From the NCBI RefSeq assembly GCF_000719775.1, contig NZ_JOHR01000006.1:424112-488111 (forward strand): a DNA stretch of 64,000 bases, read 5' to 3'. This DNA is from Streptomyces sp. NRRL F-5135 (GTDB lineage Bacteria; Actinomycetota; Actinomycetes; Streptomycetales; Streptomycetaceae). The translations under genes and the position numbers were made by a program. This document shows, piece by piece, positions 48,298 to 63,914 of the stretch. The notes beneath the pieces were generated by a model, which saw only the letters and a program-made list of their open reading frames with translations, had not been told where the DNA came from and ran no database searches. Position 1 is the stretch's first letter. Every line of letters begins with the position of its first letter.

Positions 48298-49904
48298 GTG
48301 CCCGCCTCCTCGCCCGGGGCCCTCGAACCGGCCACCGGCAGGTCGTCGTACACGGCTACGACATCGGCCACCAGATCCACGCCCTCGGTGCCGACCACCT
48401 TCGCCTCGACCATACGGCCCGGACGCAGACCCTCGCCCGACGTGAGGATCACCTGGCCGTCGGTCTCGGGCGCCTGGTGTGCCGCCCGGCCCACCGCCGC
48501 CGGCTCGTCCGCACCCTCGAAGGCCGCTCCCCCGGCGCCGTCCGAGTCCGCCCCGCCGACGGACTCGACCAGCACGCGCAGGCTCTCGCCGAGGCGTTCC
48601 TCGGCCCGCTGGGCGGTCAGCTCCTCGGCCAGCCTCGACAGGTGTTCCAGCCGCTCGGAGATGACGTCCCGGTCCAGCTTCCCGTCGTAGCCGGCGGCCT
48701 CGGTGCCGTCCTCGTCCGAGTACCCGAACACACCGATGGCGTCGAGTCGCGCACCGTTGAGGAAACGCTCCAGCTCCGCGAAGTCGGCCTCCGACTCACC
48801 GGGGAATCCGACGATGAAGTTGGACCGCACACCGGCCTGCGGCGCCTTGCCGCGGATCGTCTCCAGCAGCTCCAGGAACCGGTCGGTGTCCCCGAACCGC
48901 CGCATCGCGCGCAGCACACCGGGCGCCGAGTGCTGGAAGGACAGATCGAAGTACGGGGCGACCTTGGGCGTCGAGGTCAGGACGTCGATCAGTCCGGGCC
49001 GCATCTCGGCCGGCTGGAGGTAACTGACCCGGACCCGCTCGATCCCGTCGACTGCCGCCAGCTCGGGCAGCAGCGTCTCCAGCAGACGGATGTCGCCGAG
49101 GTCCTTGCCGTAGGAGGTGTTGTTCTCGGAGACGAGCATGACCTCCTTGACGCCCTGCTCGGCCAGCCAGCGCGTCTCGCCCAGCACGTCGGAGGGGCGG
49201 CGGGAGATGAAGGAGCCGCGGAAGGACGGAATGGCGCAGAAGGAGCACCGCCGGTCGCAGCCGGAGGCGAGTTTCACGGAGGCGACGGGGCTGCTGTCCA
49301 GACGCCGCCGCAGCGGCGCCCGGGGCCCCGAGGCGGGCGCCAGCCCCGCCGGCAGGTCCGCGGGGGCCGAGGAGAGCCCCTCGGCGGCCGTGCGGGCCCC
49401 GCCGGCCACCGTGCCGCCCGCGGCCCCGCCGGAGTCCCCGTGGCCCGGCAGGGCCACTCCTGTGGCGTTCTGCCGCTCGACGGGGCTGAGGGGCAGCAGC
49501 TTGCGGCGGTCACGGGGGGTGTGCGAGGCGTGGACGCCACCGCTGAGAATCGTGCGCAGCCGGTCGGAGATGTCCGCGTAGTCGTCGAAGCCGAGGACCC
49601 CGTCGGCCTCCGGCAGGGCCTCCGCCAGATCCTTGCCGTACCGCTCGGCCATGCAGCCGACGGCGACGACGGCCTGCGTTCTGCCGTGCTCCTTGAGGTC
49701 GTTGGCCTCCAGCAGGGCGTCGACGGAGTCCTTCTTGGCGGCCTCGACGAATCCGCAGGTGTTGACGACGGCGACATCCGCTCCGGCGGCGTCCTGGACG
49801 AGATCCCAGCCGTCCGCCGCCAGGCGGCCTGCGAGCTCCTCCGAGTCCACCTCGTTACGGGCGCAGCCAAGAGTGACAAGGGCGACGGTACGGCGTTCGG
49901 GCAT
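48294..49904 (-). CDS. rimO: Ribosomal protein S12 methylthiotransferase RimO
   Basis: Radical-SAM enzyme methylthiolating Asp89 of ribosomal protein S12, and a paralogue of MiaB. The N-terminal MTTase domain starts [18 protein letters not shown]; the radical-SAM cluster is CDRRCSFC; a TRAM domain ends the protein. Between the two iron-sulfur domains is an extra stretch of about 60 residues rich in Gly, Ala and Pro (roughly residues 155-210), larger than in E. coli RimO. ATG 49904 begins [10 protein letters not shown]; no strong ribosome site. Coupled to pgsA. Confidence 0.93.
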   Translation of the reverse strand: MPERRTVALVTLGCARNEVDSEELAGRLAADGWDLVQDAAGADVAVVNTCGFVEAAKKDSVDALLEANDLKEHGRTQAVVAVGCMAERYGKDLAEALPEADGVLGFDDYADISDRLRTILSGGVHASHTPRDRRKLLPLSPVERQNATGVALPGHGDSGGAAGGTVAGGARTAAEGLSSAPADLPAGLAPASGPRAPLRRRLDSSPVASVKLASGCDRRCSFCAIPSFRGSFISRRPSDVLGETRWLAEQGVKEVMLVSENNTSYGKDLGDIRLLETLLPELAAVDGIERVRVSYLQPAEMRPGLIDVLTSTPKVAPYFDLSFQHSAPGVLRAMRRFGDTDRFLELLETIRGKAPQAGVRSNFIVGFPGESEADFAELERFLNGARLDAIGVFGYSDEDGTEAAGYDGKLDRDVISERLEHLSRLAEELTAQRAEERLGESLRVLVESVGGADSDGAGGAAFEGADEPAAVGRAAHQAPETDGQVILTSGEGLRPGRMVEAKVVGTEGVDLVADVVAVYDDLPVAGSRAPGEEAGT

Positions 49905-49953
49905 GGGCTCAAGACTACTTTGTCCTGGCCCCGCCCTCGCCGCGCAGGGTTGC

Positions 49954-50823
49954 TCAGCCCGCTTCCGGGTCACCCTGCGTGTAGGACAGCCGCTCGACCT
50001 GCCCCACTTCGAACTCGTCCGTGACCTTCTTGCCGTTCACGAAGAGCTCGATCGCCCCGGCGTTGCCGAGGACGAGATCGATGCGCTTCTCGTCCTGGAA
50101 GGTCTTGGAGTCGCCCTCGTCCAGGATGCCGTCGTACAACAGCTTGCCGTCGTAGGCCTTGGCCGAGATCCAGCTCTTGCCGTCCGTGGCGGACAGCTTG
50201 ACGGTGACCTTGTCGTGCGGCACGGCCGCGATGGCGCTCTCGGACTCCGCGGGCTTGGCCCCACCCGACGTGGTCGGCGTGGGCTTGGCGCCGTTCTGGT
50301 CGGGTTCGGAACCTTCCGCGACCTGTTTGGTCTTCGTATCGCCATCGCCACCACTGAACATGGTGAAACCGACAAAACCGATCACGGCGACGATCGCCGC
50401 GACCATGGCGGCGGTCCAGTTGGGCCGGCGGCGTTCGGGCCTGATGCGCTCGGCCTCGAACAGCGGCGCCGCCGGTGTGGGCGCCGGACGTCCGCCGTGT
50501 TCGGCGTCGAACCGGGCGATGAGCGGGTCGGGATCGAGCCCGACCTTTCCGGCGAGCATGCGGATGTGCCCGCGGGCGTACACATCGCCACCGCAGCGCG
50601 AGAAATCGTCCTGCTCGATCGCCTGCACGATGGGCACACGCACCCGCGTGGAGGCGCTGACCTCGTCCACGGTCAGTCGCGCCGCGATACGGGCTTCCTG
50701 GAGCGCCTGGCCGATCGAAGGCCGGTCGTCCTCGGGGGATTTGTCCTCGGCGGGGGAGTTGTCCGCGCCGGGAGAGTTGTCGTCGTCGGGGGCACTGCTC
50801 TCGGGGGAGTTGCCGATGGACAC
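49954..50823 (-). CDS. RodZ-like protein (helix-turn-helix, one TM, DUF4115)
   Basis: A 289-residue bitopic membrane protein. An acidic Ser/Asp-rich N-terminus is followed by a RodZ-type helix-turn-helix ([20 protein letters not shown] ... [14 protein letters not shown]), a linker, one TM helix ([19 protein letters not shown]) and an extracytoplasmic DUF4115 beta-domain ([17 protein letters not shown] ... [12 protein letters not shown]). RodZ links MreB to the envelope in rods; in Streptomyces its role is unclear. GTG 50823 has GAAAGG upstream. In line with ftsK upstream and rimO downstream. Confidence 0.88.
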   Translation of the reverse strand: MSIGNSPESSAPDDDNSPGADNSPAEDKSPEDDRPSIGQALQEARIAARLTVDEVSASTRVRVPIVQAIEQDDFSRCGGDVYARGHIRMLAGKVGLDPDPLIARFDAEHGGRPAPTPAAPLFEAERIRPERRRPNWTAAMVAAIVAVIGFVGFTMFSGGDGDTKTKQVAEGSEPDQNGAKPTPTTSGGAKPAESESAIAAVPHDKVTVKLSATDGKSWISAKAYDGKLLYDGILDEGDSKTFQDEKRIDLVLGNAGAIELFVNGKKVTDEFEVGQVERLSYTQGDPEAG

Positions 50824-51131
50824 GGGGGCGCCTTTCGAGCGTGTAGCCACCTGCTGGAGGATCAGTCTATGGGTGGTACGAAAGGGTGGGGCAACCGGGC
50901 GGACGCACTTTGTACGCCATCCGAATGGCGGACGACGCCGAGGAGGACGTTCTTCTCGTCCTCCCCCCAACTTGACGCCCGGCCAAGGGAAACGGTTGCT
51001 CTCGCATTCCCGGAATCCGCCCCGGAAAACCCGTCCGTCACACAACTGTTGTGCGGAGGAAGGCCCGTCCGCCCGCCCCGGTGATCACCACCGCGCCCGG
51101 CCGCCCCACGACCGATTCCCACGACCGACCC
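50824..51131. promoter_or_regulatory. Gene-free ftsK - rodZ-like interval
   Basis: 308 bp. It includes a hairpin (GGAGGACG ... CGTCCTCC, around 50953-50980) that may end ftsK transcripts, and an inverted repeat CACAAC-T-GTTGTG at 51041-51053. The promoter of the rodZ-like gene should be here. No gene seen. Confidence 0.5.
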
Positions 51132-53975
51132 CTACGGCGCGGACTCCCCGCGGATCGTCGCGAGCACACCGTCGATCTCGTCCGCCTTCACCAGTACGTC
51201 GCGGGCCTTGGACCCCTCGCTGGGCCCGACGATGTTCCTCGACTCCATCAGGTCCATCAGCCGGCCGGCCTTGGCGAAGCCGACGCGCAGCTTGCGCTGG
51301 AGCATCGACGTCGAGCCGAACTGCGTGGAGACCACGAGCTCCGCGGCCTGGCAGAGCAGATCCAGATCGTCCCCGATGTCCTCGTCGATCTCCTTCTTCT
51401 TCGACGACCCGACCACGACGTCGTCGCGGAAGACGGGCGTCATCTGCTCCTTGCAGTGCCGTACGACGGCCGCGACCTCCTCCTCGGTGACGAAGGCGCC
51501 CTGCATCCGCGTCGGCTTGTTCGCGCCCATCGGCAGGAACAGCCCGTCGCCCTTGCCGATCAGCTTCTCCGCTCCCGGCTGGTCCAGGATGACCCGGCTG
51601 TCGGCCAGCGAGGAGGTCGCGAAGGCGAGCCGCGAGGGCACGTTCGCCTTGATCAGACCGGTGACGACGTCGACCGAGGGGCGCTGGGTGGCGAGCACCA
51701 GGTGGATGCCGGCGGCCCGCGCCAGCTGGGTGATCCGGACGATGGCGTCCTCGACGTCACGCGGCGCGACCATCATCAGGTCGGCCAGCTCGTCCACGAT
51801 CACCAGCAGGTACGGGTACGGCGCGAGCTCGCGCTCGCTGCCCTCCGGCGCCGTGACCTTGCCCGCGCGGACCGCCTTGTTGAAGTCGTCGATGTGGCGG
51901 TAGCCGTACGCGGCGAGGTCGTCGTAGCGCAGGTCCATCTCCCGTACGACCCACTGCAGCGCCTCGGCGGCCCGCTTGGGGTTGGTGATGATCGGGGTGA
52001 TCAGATGCGGGATGCCCTCGTACGCGGTCAGCTCGACCCGCTTGGGGTCGACCAGGACCATCCGCACGTCCTCCGGGGTCGCCCGCACCATGATCGAAGT
52101 GATCAGGCAGTTGATGCAGGAGGACTTGCCGGAGCCGGTCGCACCCGCGACCAGCACGTGCGGCATGGTCGCGAGGTTGGCCATCACATAGCCGCCCTCG
52201 ACGTCCTTGCCGAGCGCGACCAGCATCGGGTGGTCGTCCTCGGCCGCGTCGGCGAGCCGTAGCACGTCTCCGAGGTTCACCATCTCCCGGTCGGTGTTGG
52301 GGATCTCGATGCCGACGGCGGACTTGCCGGGGATCGGCGAGATGATCCGCACGTCGGGACTGGCCACGGCGTAGGCGATGTTCTTGGTGAGCGCGGTGAT
52401 GCGCTCGACCTTCACGGCCGGCCCGAGCTCGACCTCGTACCGGGTGACCGTGGGGCCCCGGGTGAAGCCGGTGACGGCCGCGTCGACCTTGAACTCGGTG
52501 AAGACCCGGCTGAGCGACTCGACGACGGCGTCGTTCGCGGCGCTGCGCGTCTTGCCGGGGCCGCCCCGCTCCAGCAGGTCCAGCGCGGGCAGCGCGTAGG
52601 TGATGTCACCCCGCAGCCGAAGCTGCTCGGCGCGCGGCGGCAGCGGCTTGTCCTCGCGCGGCGGCGGCTTGGTCAGGTCCGCCACGGCTCCCGGCCCCCC
52701 GGACTGCTTCCCGGCCTCGCGCGCGGACGGCACGGCCGCCGCCGAACGCCCGCCCGAGGCCGCGCGGGACGGCTCCTCCACCGCCGTACCGGACGGCTCG
52801 CCCGGCCGGGGCCCCTCGGCTCCCGGCCGGGCCTCCTCCTGGCTCTCCCCGGGCGTGCGCCGACGGTCGACGGAGACGCGCTGGGTCAGGTCCGCGACCA
52901 GCGGCGAGGGCGGCATCCCGTTGAGCACGGCACCGTCCAGGGCGGCCGCCGCGGCGGCGGCCACGTCGACGGCGTCCAGGGGCCGGTCCGCCGACGGCTG
53001 TACGGAGGACCGGCGCGGCCCGCGTCGCCGCGCGAGCGCCTGTGCCTCGGCGTCGTCCGGGTACTCGCCCGGGCGCGCGGACGCACGGCGCTTCGCGGCG
53101 GGCAGCGCCTCGCGCCACTGCTCGTCGTAGCGTTCGTCGTCGTCACCGTAGGCGTCCTCGTGGGGACGGACGACGCCCAGCCTGACGCCGAGCAGCCGGA
53201 GCCGCTGCGGGATGGCGTTGACCGGGGTGGCGGTGACGACCAGCAGGCCGAAGACGGTGAGCAGCAGGAGCAGCGGCACGGCCAGTACGTCGCCCATGGT
53301 GAAGATCAACGGTTTCGACGCGGCCCAGCCGATGAGCCCGCCCGCGTCCCGCATCGCGGCGGCGCTCTCGCCGCGCCCCGGGGCGCCGCAGGCGATGTGC
53401 ACCAGCCCGAGCACCCCGACGACCAGGGCGGACAGTCCGATCACGATCCGCCCGTTGGCCTCGGGCTTCTCGGGATACCGGATCAGCCGTACGGCGATGA
53501 CCCCCAGCAGTATCGGCACCAGGAGGTCGAGCCGGCCGAAGGCGCCGGTGACGAGCATCTCGATCAGGCCGCCGACCGGCCCCCGCAGATTCGACCAGGT
53601 GCCTGCCGCGACGACGAGGGCGAGGCCGAGCAGCAGGAGCGCCAGGCCGTCCTTGCGGTGCGCCGGGTCGAGTCCCCTGGCTCCGCGCCCTATGCCCCGG
53701 AGCATCGCGCCCACGCCGTGCGCCACGCCCAGCCAGAGGGCCCGTACGAGCCGGTACACGCCCCCCGTGGGAGAGGGCGCGGGTTTCGGCGCCGGCTTGG
53801 CCGCCGCCTTCTTGGCGGGTGCCTTTTTCGCCGGTGCCCTCTTCGCGGGCGCGGGTTTCTTGGCCGCCGCCTTCTTGGCGGGTGCCGCCTTGGCGGCGCC
53901 GGTCGTACGGCCGGCCCGCGGCTTCGCGGTGCCCGCCGTGCCCTGGGAACCCTTGCCGGACGTACGTGAGGCCAT
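51132..53975 (-). CDS. ftsK: DNA translocase FtsK/SpoIIIE
   Basis: A 947-residue septal DNA pump. A Lys/Ala/Pro-rich cytoplasmic head (about 1-65, AKKA/APAKK repeats) precedes four to five TM helices (about 90-245) and a variable charged linker to about 400. The RecA-like motor has Walker [10 protein letters not shown] and Walker [15 protein letters not shown]; the C-terminal gamma winged helix ([20 protein letters not shown]) reads KOPS-like polarity sequences. ATG 53975 starts [10 protein letters not shown]. FtsK clears chromosomes from sporulation septa in Streptomyces. Confidence 0.95.
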   Translation of the reverse strand: MASRTSGKGSQGTAGTAKPRAGRTTGAAKAAPAKKAAAKKPAPAKRAPAKKAPAKKAAAKPAPKPAPSPTGGVYRLVRALWLGVAHGVGAMLRGIGRGARGLDPAHRKDGLALLLLGLALVVAAGTWSNLRGPVGGLIEMLVTGAFGRLDLLVPILLGVIAVRLIRYPEKPEANGRIVIGLSALVVGVLGLVHIACGAPGRGESAAAMRDAGGLIGWAASKPLIFTMGDVLAVPLLLLLTVFGLLVVTATPVNAIPQRLRLLGVRLGVVRPHEDAYGDDDERYDEQWREALPAAKRRASARPGEYPDDAEAQALARRRGPRRSSVQPSADRPLDAVDVAAAAAAALDGAVLNGMPPSPLVADLTQRVSVDRRRTPGESQEEARPGAEGPRPGEPSGTAVEEPSRAASGGRSAAAVPSAREAGKQSGGPGAVADLTKPPPREDKPLPPRAEQLRLRGDITYALPALDLLERGGPGKTRSAANDAVVESLSRVFTEFKVDAAVTGFTRGPTVTRYEVELGPAVKVERITALTKNIAYAVASPDVRIISPIPGKSAVGIEIPNTDREMVNLGDVLRLADAAEDDHPMLVALGKDVEGGYVMANLATMPHVLVAGATGSGKSSCINCLITSIMVRATPEDVRMVLVDPKRVELTAYEGIPHLITPIITNPKRAAEALQWVVREMDLRYDDLAAYGYRHIDDFNKAVRAGKVTAPEGSERELAPYPYLLVIVDELADLMMVAPRDVEDAIVRITQLARAAGIHLVLATQRPSVDVVTGLIKANVPSRLAFATSSLADSRVILDQPGAEKLIGKGDGLFLPMGANKPTRMQGAFVTEEEVAAVVRHCKEQMTPVFRDDVVVGSSKKKEIDEDIGDDLDLLCQAAELVVSTQFGSTSMLQRKLRVGFAKAGRLMDLMESRNIVGPSEGSKARDVLVKADEIDGVLATIRGESAP

Positions 53976-54075
53976 GGGGGTGAGGTTACCGGTGTGAACG
54001 GCCGCGGACACGTGTGCCCACCGCTTCACCCGTCCGTGTCGTCACCTGGCGCGCCGTCACACCGCCCCGGCGCTG

Positions 54076-54756
54076 TCAGTTCTGCGAGGGGAAGGCCGCG
54101 GCGCCGCCCGCGCCCGGTTCCAGGGCGTCGAGCGCCCGCCGCAGCCCGGTGAGTTTGCGCTCCAGGTGTGCGGCGGTGGCCACGGCGGACGCGTCCGCCG
54201 AGTCGTCGTCCAGCTGTTTGGACAGCGCTTCGGCCTGTTCCTCAACTGCCGCGAGCCGCGCCGACAGTTCGGCCAGCAGGCCCGCGGGCTCCTTGGTCCG
54301 GTCCGCCCCCGCCTCGTCGGCGCCGGCCAGCTGGAGTCTGAGCAGCTCGGCCTGCTCCTTCAGCTGGCAGTTCTTCATGTAGAGGTCGACGAAGACCGAC
54401 ACCTTGGCGCGCAGCACCCACGGGTCGAACGGCTTCGAGATGTAGTCCACCGCTCCCGCCGCGTACCCCCGGAAGGTGTGGTGCGGACCGTGGTTGATGG
54501 CGGTGAGGAAGATGATCGGGATGTCCCTGGTCCGCTCGCGCCGCTTGATGTGCGCGGCTGTCTCGAAACCGTCCATCCCCGGCATCTGGACATCCAGCAG
54601 AATGACCGCGAAATCGTCCGTCAGCAGCGCTTTGAGCGCTTCCTCCCCTGACGATGCCCGCACCAGCGTCTGATCGAGCGCGGAGAGGATCGCCTCCAGC
54701 GCCAGCAGATTCTCCGGCCGGTCATCGACCAGGAGGATCTTGGCCTTCTGCACCAT
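54076..54756 (-). CDS. osaB: Response regulator OsaB (osmoadaptation)
   Basis: A 226-residue regulator without a DNA-binding domain. The receiver domain has acidic DDR (11-13), phospho-acceptor Asp55 in VILLDVQMPGMDG and Lys in YISKPFDP. The remaining 95 residues form a long heptad-rich helix (LLRLQLAGADEAG, LLAELSARLAAVEEQAEAL), a likely dimerising coiled coil. ATG 54756; GGAGG is 10 bases upstream. By synteny it is the S. coelicolor OsaB, needed for growth under salt or sucrose stress, and the neighbour kinase is its partner. Confidence 0.87.
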   Translation of the reverse strand: MVQKAKILLVDDRPENLLALEAILSALDQTLVRASSGEEALKALLTDDFAVILLDVQMPGMDGFETAAHIKRRERTRDIPIIFLTAINHGPHHTFRGYAAGAVDYISKPFDPWVLRAKVSVFVDLYMKNCQLKEQAELLRLQLAGADEAGADRTKEPAGLLAELSARLAAVEEQAEALSKQLDDDSADASAVATAAHLERKLTGLRRALDALEPGAGGAAAFPSQN

Positions 54757-55033
54757 GGCCGCCCGCCCTCCTCGCCCCGGCATGGGGTGTCCCCCGTGCT
54801 TGTGCCCCGGTGATGCGCCGGGCAGCGCCCCGGGGGACGACTCCCTTGCGCCGTCCGTCCTTGTGCCGGTCATGGTAGCCGCACCCCGCCCGTCGCCACA
54901 CCCTGTCACCGTGATGTCACTGCCCCCGAACCGGAAACGTGGCAGGAGACCGGAAGGTTCCCCGATTTTCGCCGTCTCACACGCCTCTGGCCATAGTCAG
55001 TCGGCACGTCGCGGTGATTCGAGCAACAGTCGA

Positions 55034-60625
<5,592 letters not shown>

Positions 60626-60951
60626 CGTGTCCCTCCCGCAGGGTTCGAACGTACTGCCCGGGTCGTCTCCGAATGTCTGCCCAGTGTTTCACCATGCCCG
60701 AACCGGGCGATAACAGTTCGGCAGCTTCGCTCGGGTCCGGTCGGGGGTGTTCGTTCGCGAACCCGCGAAAGATCACCCCGCACGATCTAGCGTCCCCCCA
60801 CCCGGAGGGCGGAAACAGTGGTGACCGGCATCCGCTCGGACAGCGAAGGTAAGTAACCTGGCATCCGGCTGTCCAACCGCCCCGGTCCGCCCGGCAGGGG
60901 CGGACCGGGCGAGGGTACTACCAACGGGCACCTGGAGGGGCGGGGCCGATC
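60626..60951. promoter_or_regulatory. osaA-osaC divergent control region
   Basis: 326 bp between divergent starts with no gene. GGGTAC at 60913-60918, 34 bp before the osaC ATG, matches the -10 element of SigB-type promoters in Streptomyces, but no clear GTTT-like -35 was found at the right distance. A -10-like TAACAGTTC patch near 60710 may serve osaA. Confidence 0.4.
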
Positions 60952-63606
60952 ATGCCGGAGCCGGGCGTCACAACGCGTATGAGGAGTTCTGTGATCACCG
61001 CGCGTGCGGCTGCCAGCTTCGACCCCGTCGGGCGGTCCGTCGCGACTGCCCGCGCCTTCGTCCGGGACACCCTCCAGGGCTGGGGCTACTCGGACGTAGT
61101 GGACGACGCCACCGTCCTGACCAGCGAACTCGTGACCAATGCCGTCATCCACGCGGGCACCTCCGCCGATGTGCTCTGCCTCCGCACGGAGGACGGCGTA
61201 CGGGTCGAAGTGGCCGACCGCTATCCCGAACGAGAGGTTCCCATCCAGGGCGCCGGCGCCTCGTTCGCGAGCCCGGACCGGGAGAACGGCCGGGGCCTGC
61301 TGCTGTGCGCGGCCCTCGCGTCCCGCTGGGGTGTCGAGTACACCCCGACCCACAAGAAGGTGTGGTTCCAGCTCGATCTCCCCGAACGTCCGGTCGGCAC
61401 ACGATCAGCCGGTCCCGTCCTGCCCGTCGGCCTGCTCCCCGTCGCCGACGAACGCGTCCGGGTGGCCGTCGTACAGATCGACCAGTCCGGAGCCATCACC
61501 GGCTGGAACGAGGACGCCGAGCACCTTTTCGGATACGCGGACGAGCAGGTCATCGGCAAGCCGCTCACCGACATCACGGCGTGGCCGCACACCCCCGGCA
61601 TCGGCACGGGCGTCGCCGAAGCCCTCCAGCTCTCCCGCTGGGAGGGCAGTTACGGCATCCGAGCGGCCGACGGCCGAGTCGTCCCCGTGTACGCCTCCCA
61701 CCTACGGGTCCGCGACACGCACGGCGAGCCCTCCACGGTCTGCCTCCTCGTACGCGACTACGAACGCGCCGTCATCCAGACCCCGCTGCGCGCCCCCGCC
61801 ACCGACGGCGGCTCCGAGAACCGCTCGGCCGATCCCTTCGAGGTCTTCATCGGCTCCCCCGCCCCCGACGACCTCGACGGCCTCCTCCAGCGCACCGTGG
61901 AGCGCGCCCGCGACATGCTCGACGGCGACTCCGCCTTCCTCCTGCTGGCCACGGACGACGAGACGGAGCTGGAGGTACGGGCCTCCACCGGCCTGCCCTC
62001 CGCCCGCCAGCGCTTCGCCCGGGTCCCCGTGGAGGCCGGCACGGGCCGCTACGGCTCGGCGCGCATGCCGGCGGTCCACGAGGACCTGACGGCCGTTCCG
62101 GGCGCTGTGCCGCTGCTGAACGGCACGGGCATGCGTTCCGTCGTGACCGTCCCCCTGAAGGTCGAGGGAAGACTCACCGGCTCCCTGGGCGTCGCCGCCG
62201 AAGGAGCGGGCCGCTACTCGAACGAGGAAGCGCTGCGTCTCCAGTTCGCGGCCGACCGCATCGCCCTGGCCGTCGAGTCGGCTCGCCTCGGCGAGCTGGA
62301 GCGGCTCCGTCGCGGCTCGCTCTCCTTCCTGGTCGAAGCCTCCGATCTGCTCGCCGGGACTCTGGACCGCGACCAGACGCTGGCCCTGATGGCGCAGATG
62401 ACGGTCCCCACGCTGGCCACTTGGTGCGCCGTCTACACGATCGCGGACCAGTCCTCCGAGCCGTACCTCTCCTACGTCCTGCACGAGGACGAGGACCGCA
62501 TCGACGGCCTCAAGGCCCTGCTCTCCAAGATCAACCCCCCGGACCCGGTCCCGACCCCCGGCGCCCGCGTCTGGGCCGCTCCCGCCGAGGCCGCCCACCG
62601 CGCGGCCCTGCGGACGTCCATGCGCGAACTGGGCGGCAGCTCCACGCCGGTGTCCTCCGGGATCGGTACGACCCTGGCGACGGCCGCGACGGTCGGCGGC
62701 GAGACCGTGGTGCTCCCGCTGGTGGCCCGCAACCGCGTGATCGGCATGCTGACGCTCGGCAAGCCGTCCGACGACCACTTCCGCCAGGAAATCCTGGAAC
62801 TCGCCGACGACCTCTCCCGCCGGGCGGCACTGGCCCTGGACAACGCCCGCCTGTACTCGGAGCGTACGGCCATCAGCCAGGCCCTCCAGCGCAACCTGCT
62901 GCCCCCGGGGCTCCCTCAGGTACCGGGCGTGGAGGTCGAGGTCATCTACCGCGCGGCGGGCGAGGGCAACGAGGTCGGCGGCGACTTCTACGACGTCTTC
63001 CCCATCCGCGACGGCGCCTACGGCTTCGCCATCGGCGACGTCTGCGGCACGGGCCCGGAGGCCGCCGCCGTCACCGGCCTGGCCCGGCACGCGCTGCGTC
63101 TGCTGGCCCGCGAGGGATTCGGCGGCCCGGCCGTCCTCGAACGCCTCAACGCCGCGATCCTCGACGAGGGAGCACGCAGCCGCTTCCTCACGCTTCTTTA
63201 TGGCGAGTTGTGGCCACAGGAAGGCGGCGGCGCACTCCTGAAAGTCGTGTGCGCCGGCCATCCGCTGCCACTGCGCCTGCGCCAGGACGGCACGGTGGAG
63301 CCGGCCGCCGAACCCCAGCCGCTGCTGGGCGTCCTCGAGGACCTGGAGCTGTACGAGCAGACGATCACCCTGGACCCGGGCGACGTCCTGCTCTGCGTCA
63401 CGGACGGCGTCACGGAACGCCGCGAGGGCACGCGCATGCTGGGCGACGACGGCCTGACGGATGTTCTGACGACTTGTACGGGCCTCACGGCCGGAGCGGT
63501 CGCGGCCCGAATCCTGCGCGCCGTGGAGCGCTTCGCGGCGGAGCCGGCCTCGGACGACATGGCCATCCTCGCGATGCGCGTCCCGGAGCCACACCACGCC
63601 GGCTGA
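60952..63606 (+). CDS. osaC: Multidomain stress regulator OsaC (RsbW-like kinase, PAS, GAF, PP2C phosphatase)
   Basis: An 884-residue signalling protein. Domains: anti-sigma-type HATPase (about 15-142; N-box SELVTNAVIHAG and ENGRGLLLCAALASRWG), PAS (about 165-280; VAVVQIDQSGAITGWNEDAE), two GAF domains (about 295-445 and 450-640), and SpoIIE/PP2C phosphatase (about 655-880; NEVGGDFYDVF, GDVCGTGPEAAAVT, VTDGVTERR, SDDMAIL). In S. coelicolor OsaC binds SigB and is needed to return it to basal level after osmotic shock. ATG 60952 used (GGAGGGG about 11 bases upstream); ATG 60979 is an alternative. Ends at a strong terminator. Confidence 0.9.
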   Translation: MPEPGVTTRMRSSVITARAAASFDPVGRSVATARAFVRDTLQGWGYSDVVDDATVLTSELVTNAVIHAGTSADVLCLRTEDGVRVEVADRYPEREVPIQGAGASFASPDRENGRGLLLCAALASRWGVEYTPTHKKVWFQLDLPERPVGTRSAGPVLPVGLLPVADERVRVAVVQIDQSGAITGWNEDAEHLFGYADEQVIGKPLTDITAWPHTPGIGTGVAEALQLSRWEGSYGIRAADGRVVPVYASHLRVRDTHGEPSTVCLLVRDYERAVIQTPLRAPATDGGSENRSADPFEVFIGSPAPDDLDGLLQRTVERARDMLDGDSAFLLLATDDETELEVRASTGLPSARQRFARVPVEAGTGRYGSARMPAVHEDLTAVPGAVPLLNGTGMRSVVTVPLKVEGRLTGSLGVAAEGAGRYSNEEALRLQFAADRIALAVESARLGELERLRRGSLSFLVEASDLLAGTLDRDQTLALMAQMTVPTLATWCAVYTIADQSSEPYLSYVLHEDEDRIDGLKALLSKINPPDPVPTPGARVWAAPAEAAHRAALRTSMRELGGSSTPVSSGIGTTLATAATVGGETVVLPLVARNRVIGMLTLGKPSDDHFRQEILELADDLSRRAALALDNARLYSERTAISQALQRNLLPPGLPQVPGVEVEVIYRAAGEGNEVGGDFYDVFPIRDGAYGFAIGDVCGTGPEAAAVTGLARHALRLLAREGFGGPAVLERLNAAILDEGARSRFLTLLYGELWPQEGGGALLKVVCAGHPLPLRLRQDGTVEPAAEPQPLLGVLEDLELYEQTITLDPGDVLLCVTDGVTERREGTRMLGDDGLTDVLTTCTGLTAGAVAARILRAVERFAAEPASDDMAILAMRVPEPHHAG

Positions 63607-63635
63607 GGACCCGCCCGCACGCCGCCGCACATGCG

Positions 63636-63678
63636 AAGAAGGCCCCCGCCGGATCGGCGGGGGCCTTCTTCTTTTTCT
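63636..63678 (+). terminator. Rho-independent terminator of osaC
   Basis: Perfect 16-bp arms (63636-63651 and 63655-63670, AAGAAGGCCCCCGCCG and complement) with a 3-nt loop, followed by CTTTTTCTTCC. The best intrinsic terminator in the window. Confidence 0.92.
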
Positions 63679-63682
63679 TCCG

Positions 63683-63755
63683 AGCCCCAATACGGAATCG
63701 AACCGTAGACCTTCTCCTTACCATGGAGACGCTCTGCCGACTGAGCTATTGGGGC
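63683..63755 (-). tRNA. tRNA-Thr (anticodon GGT)
   Basis: On the minus strand the 73-nt cloverleaf begins GCCCCAATAGCTCAG. The acceptor stem GCCCCAA pairs with TTGGGGC, the D-stem is GCTC/GAGC, the anticodon stem TCTCC/GGAGA encloses loop ATGGTAA with anticodon GGT, and the T-arm is TACGG-TTCGATT-CCGTA. The 3' CCA is not encoded. It lies 159 bp downstream of the 5S rRNA on the same strand, so it may be read through from the rRNA operon. Confidence 0.95.
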
Positions 63756-63857
63756 GAGCAACGGGATAAAGCCTACCCGATGACCGGGGGTGCTCGAAAC
63801 CATCCGATCATCCGGACCAGCAGGAGTGTCCGGCCAAACCGCACATAAACGCAGGTA

Positions 63858-63900
63858 TGCCCCGCACCGAAGAAACCACAGGCTCCTTCAACACGGGGCA
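63858..63900 (-). other. Hairpin in the 5S - tRNA spacer
   Basis: TGCCCCG (63858-63864) and CGGGGCA (63894-63900) can pair around a 29-nt loop just beyond the 5S 3' end. It may be a processing signal or weak terminator of the rRNA operon. Otherwise the 159-bp spacer 63756-63914 shows nothing. Confidence 0.4.
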
Positions 63901-63914
63901 CACCCACAACAATT

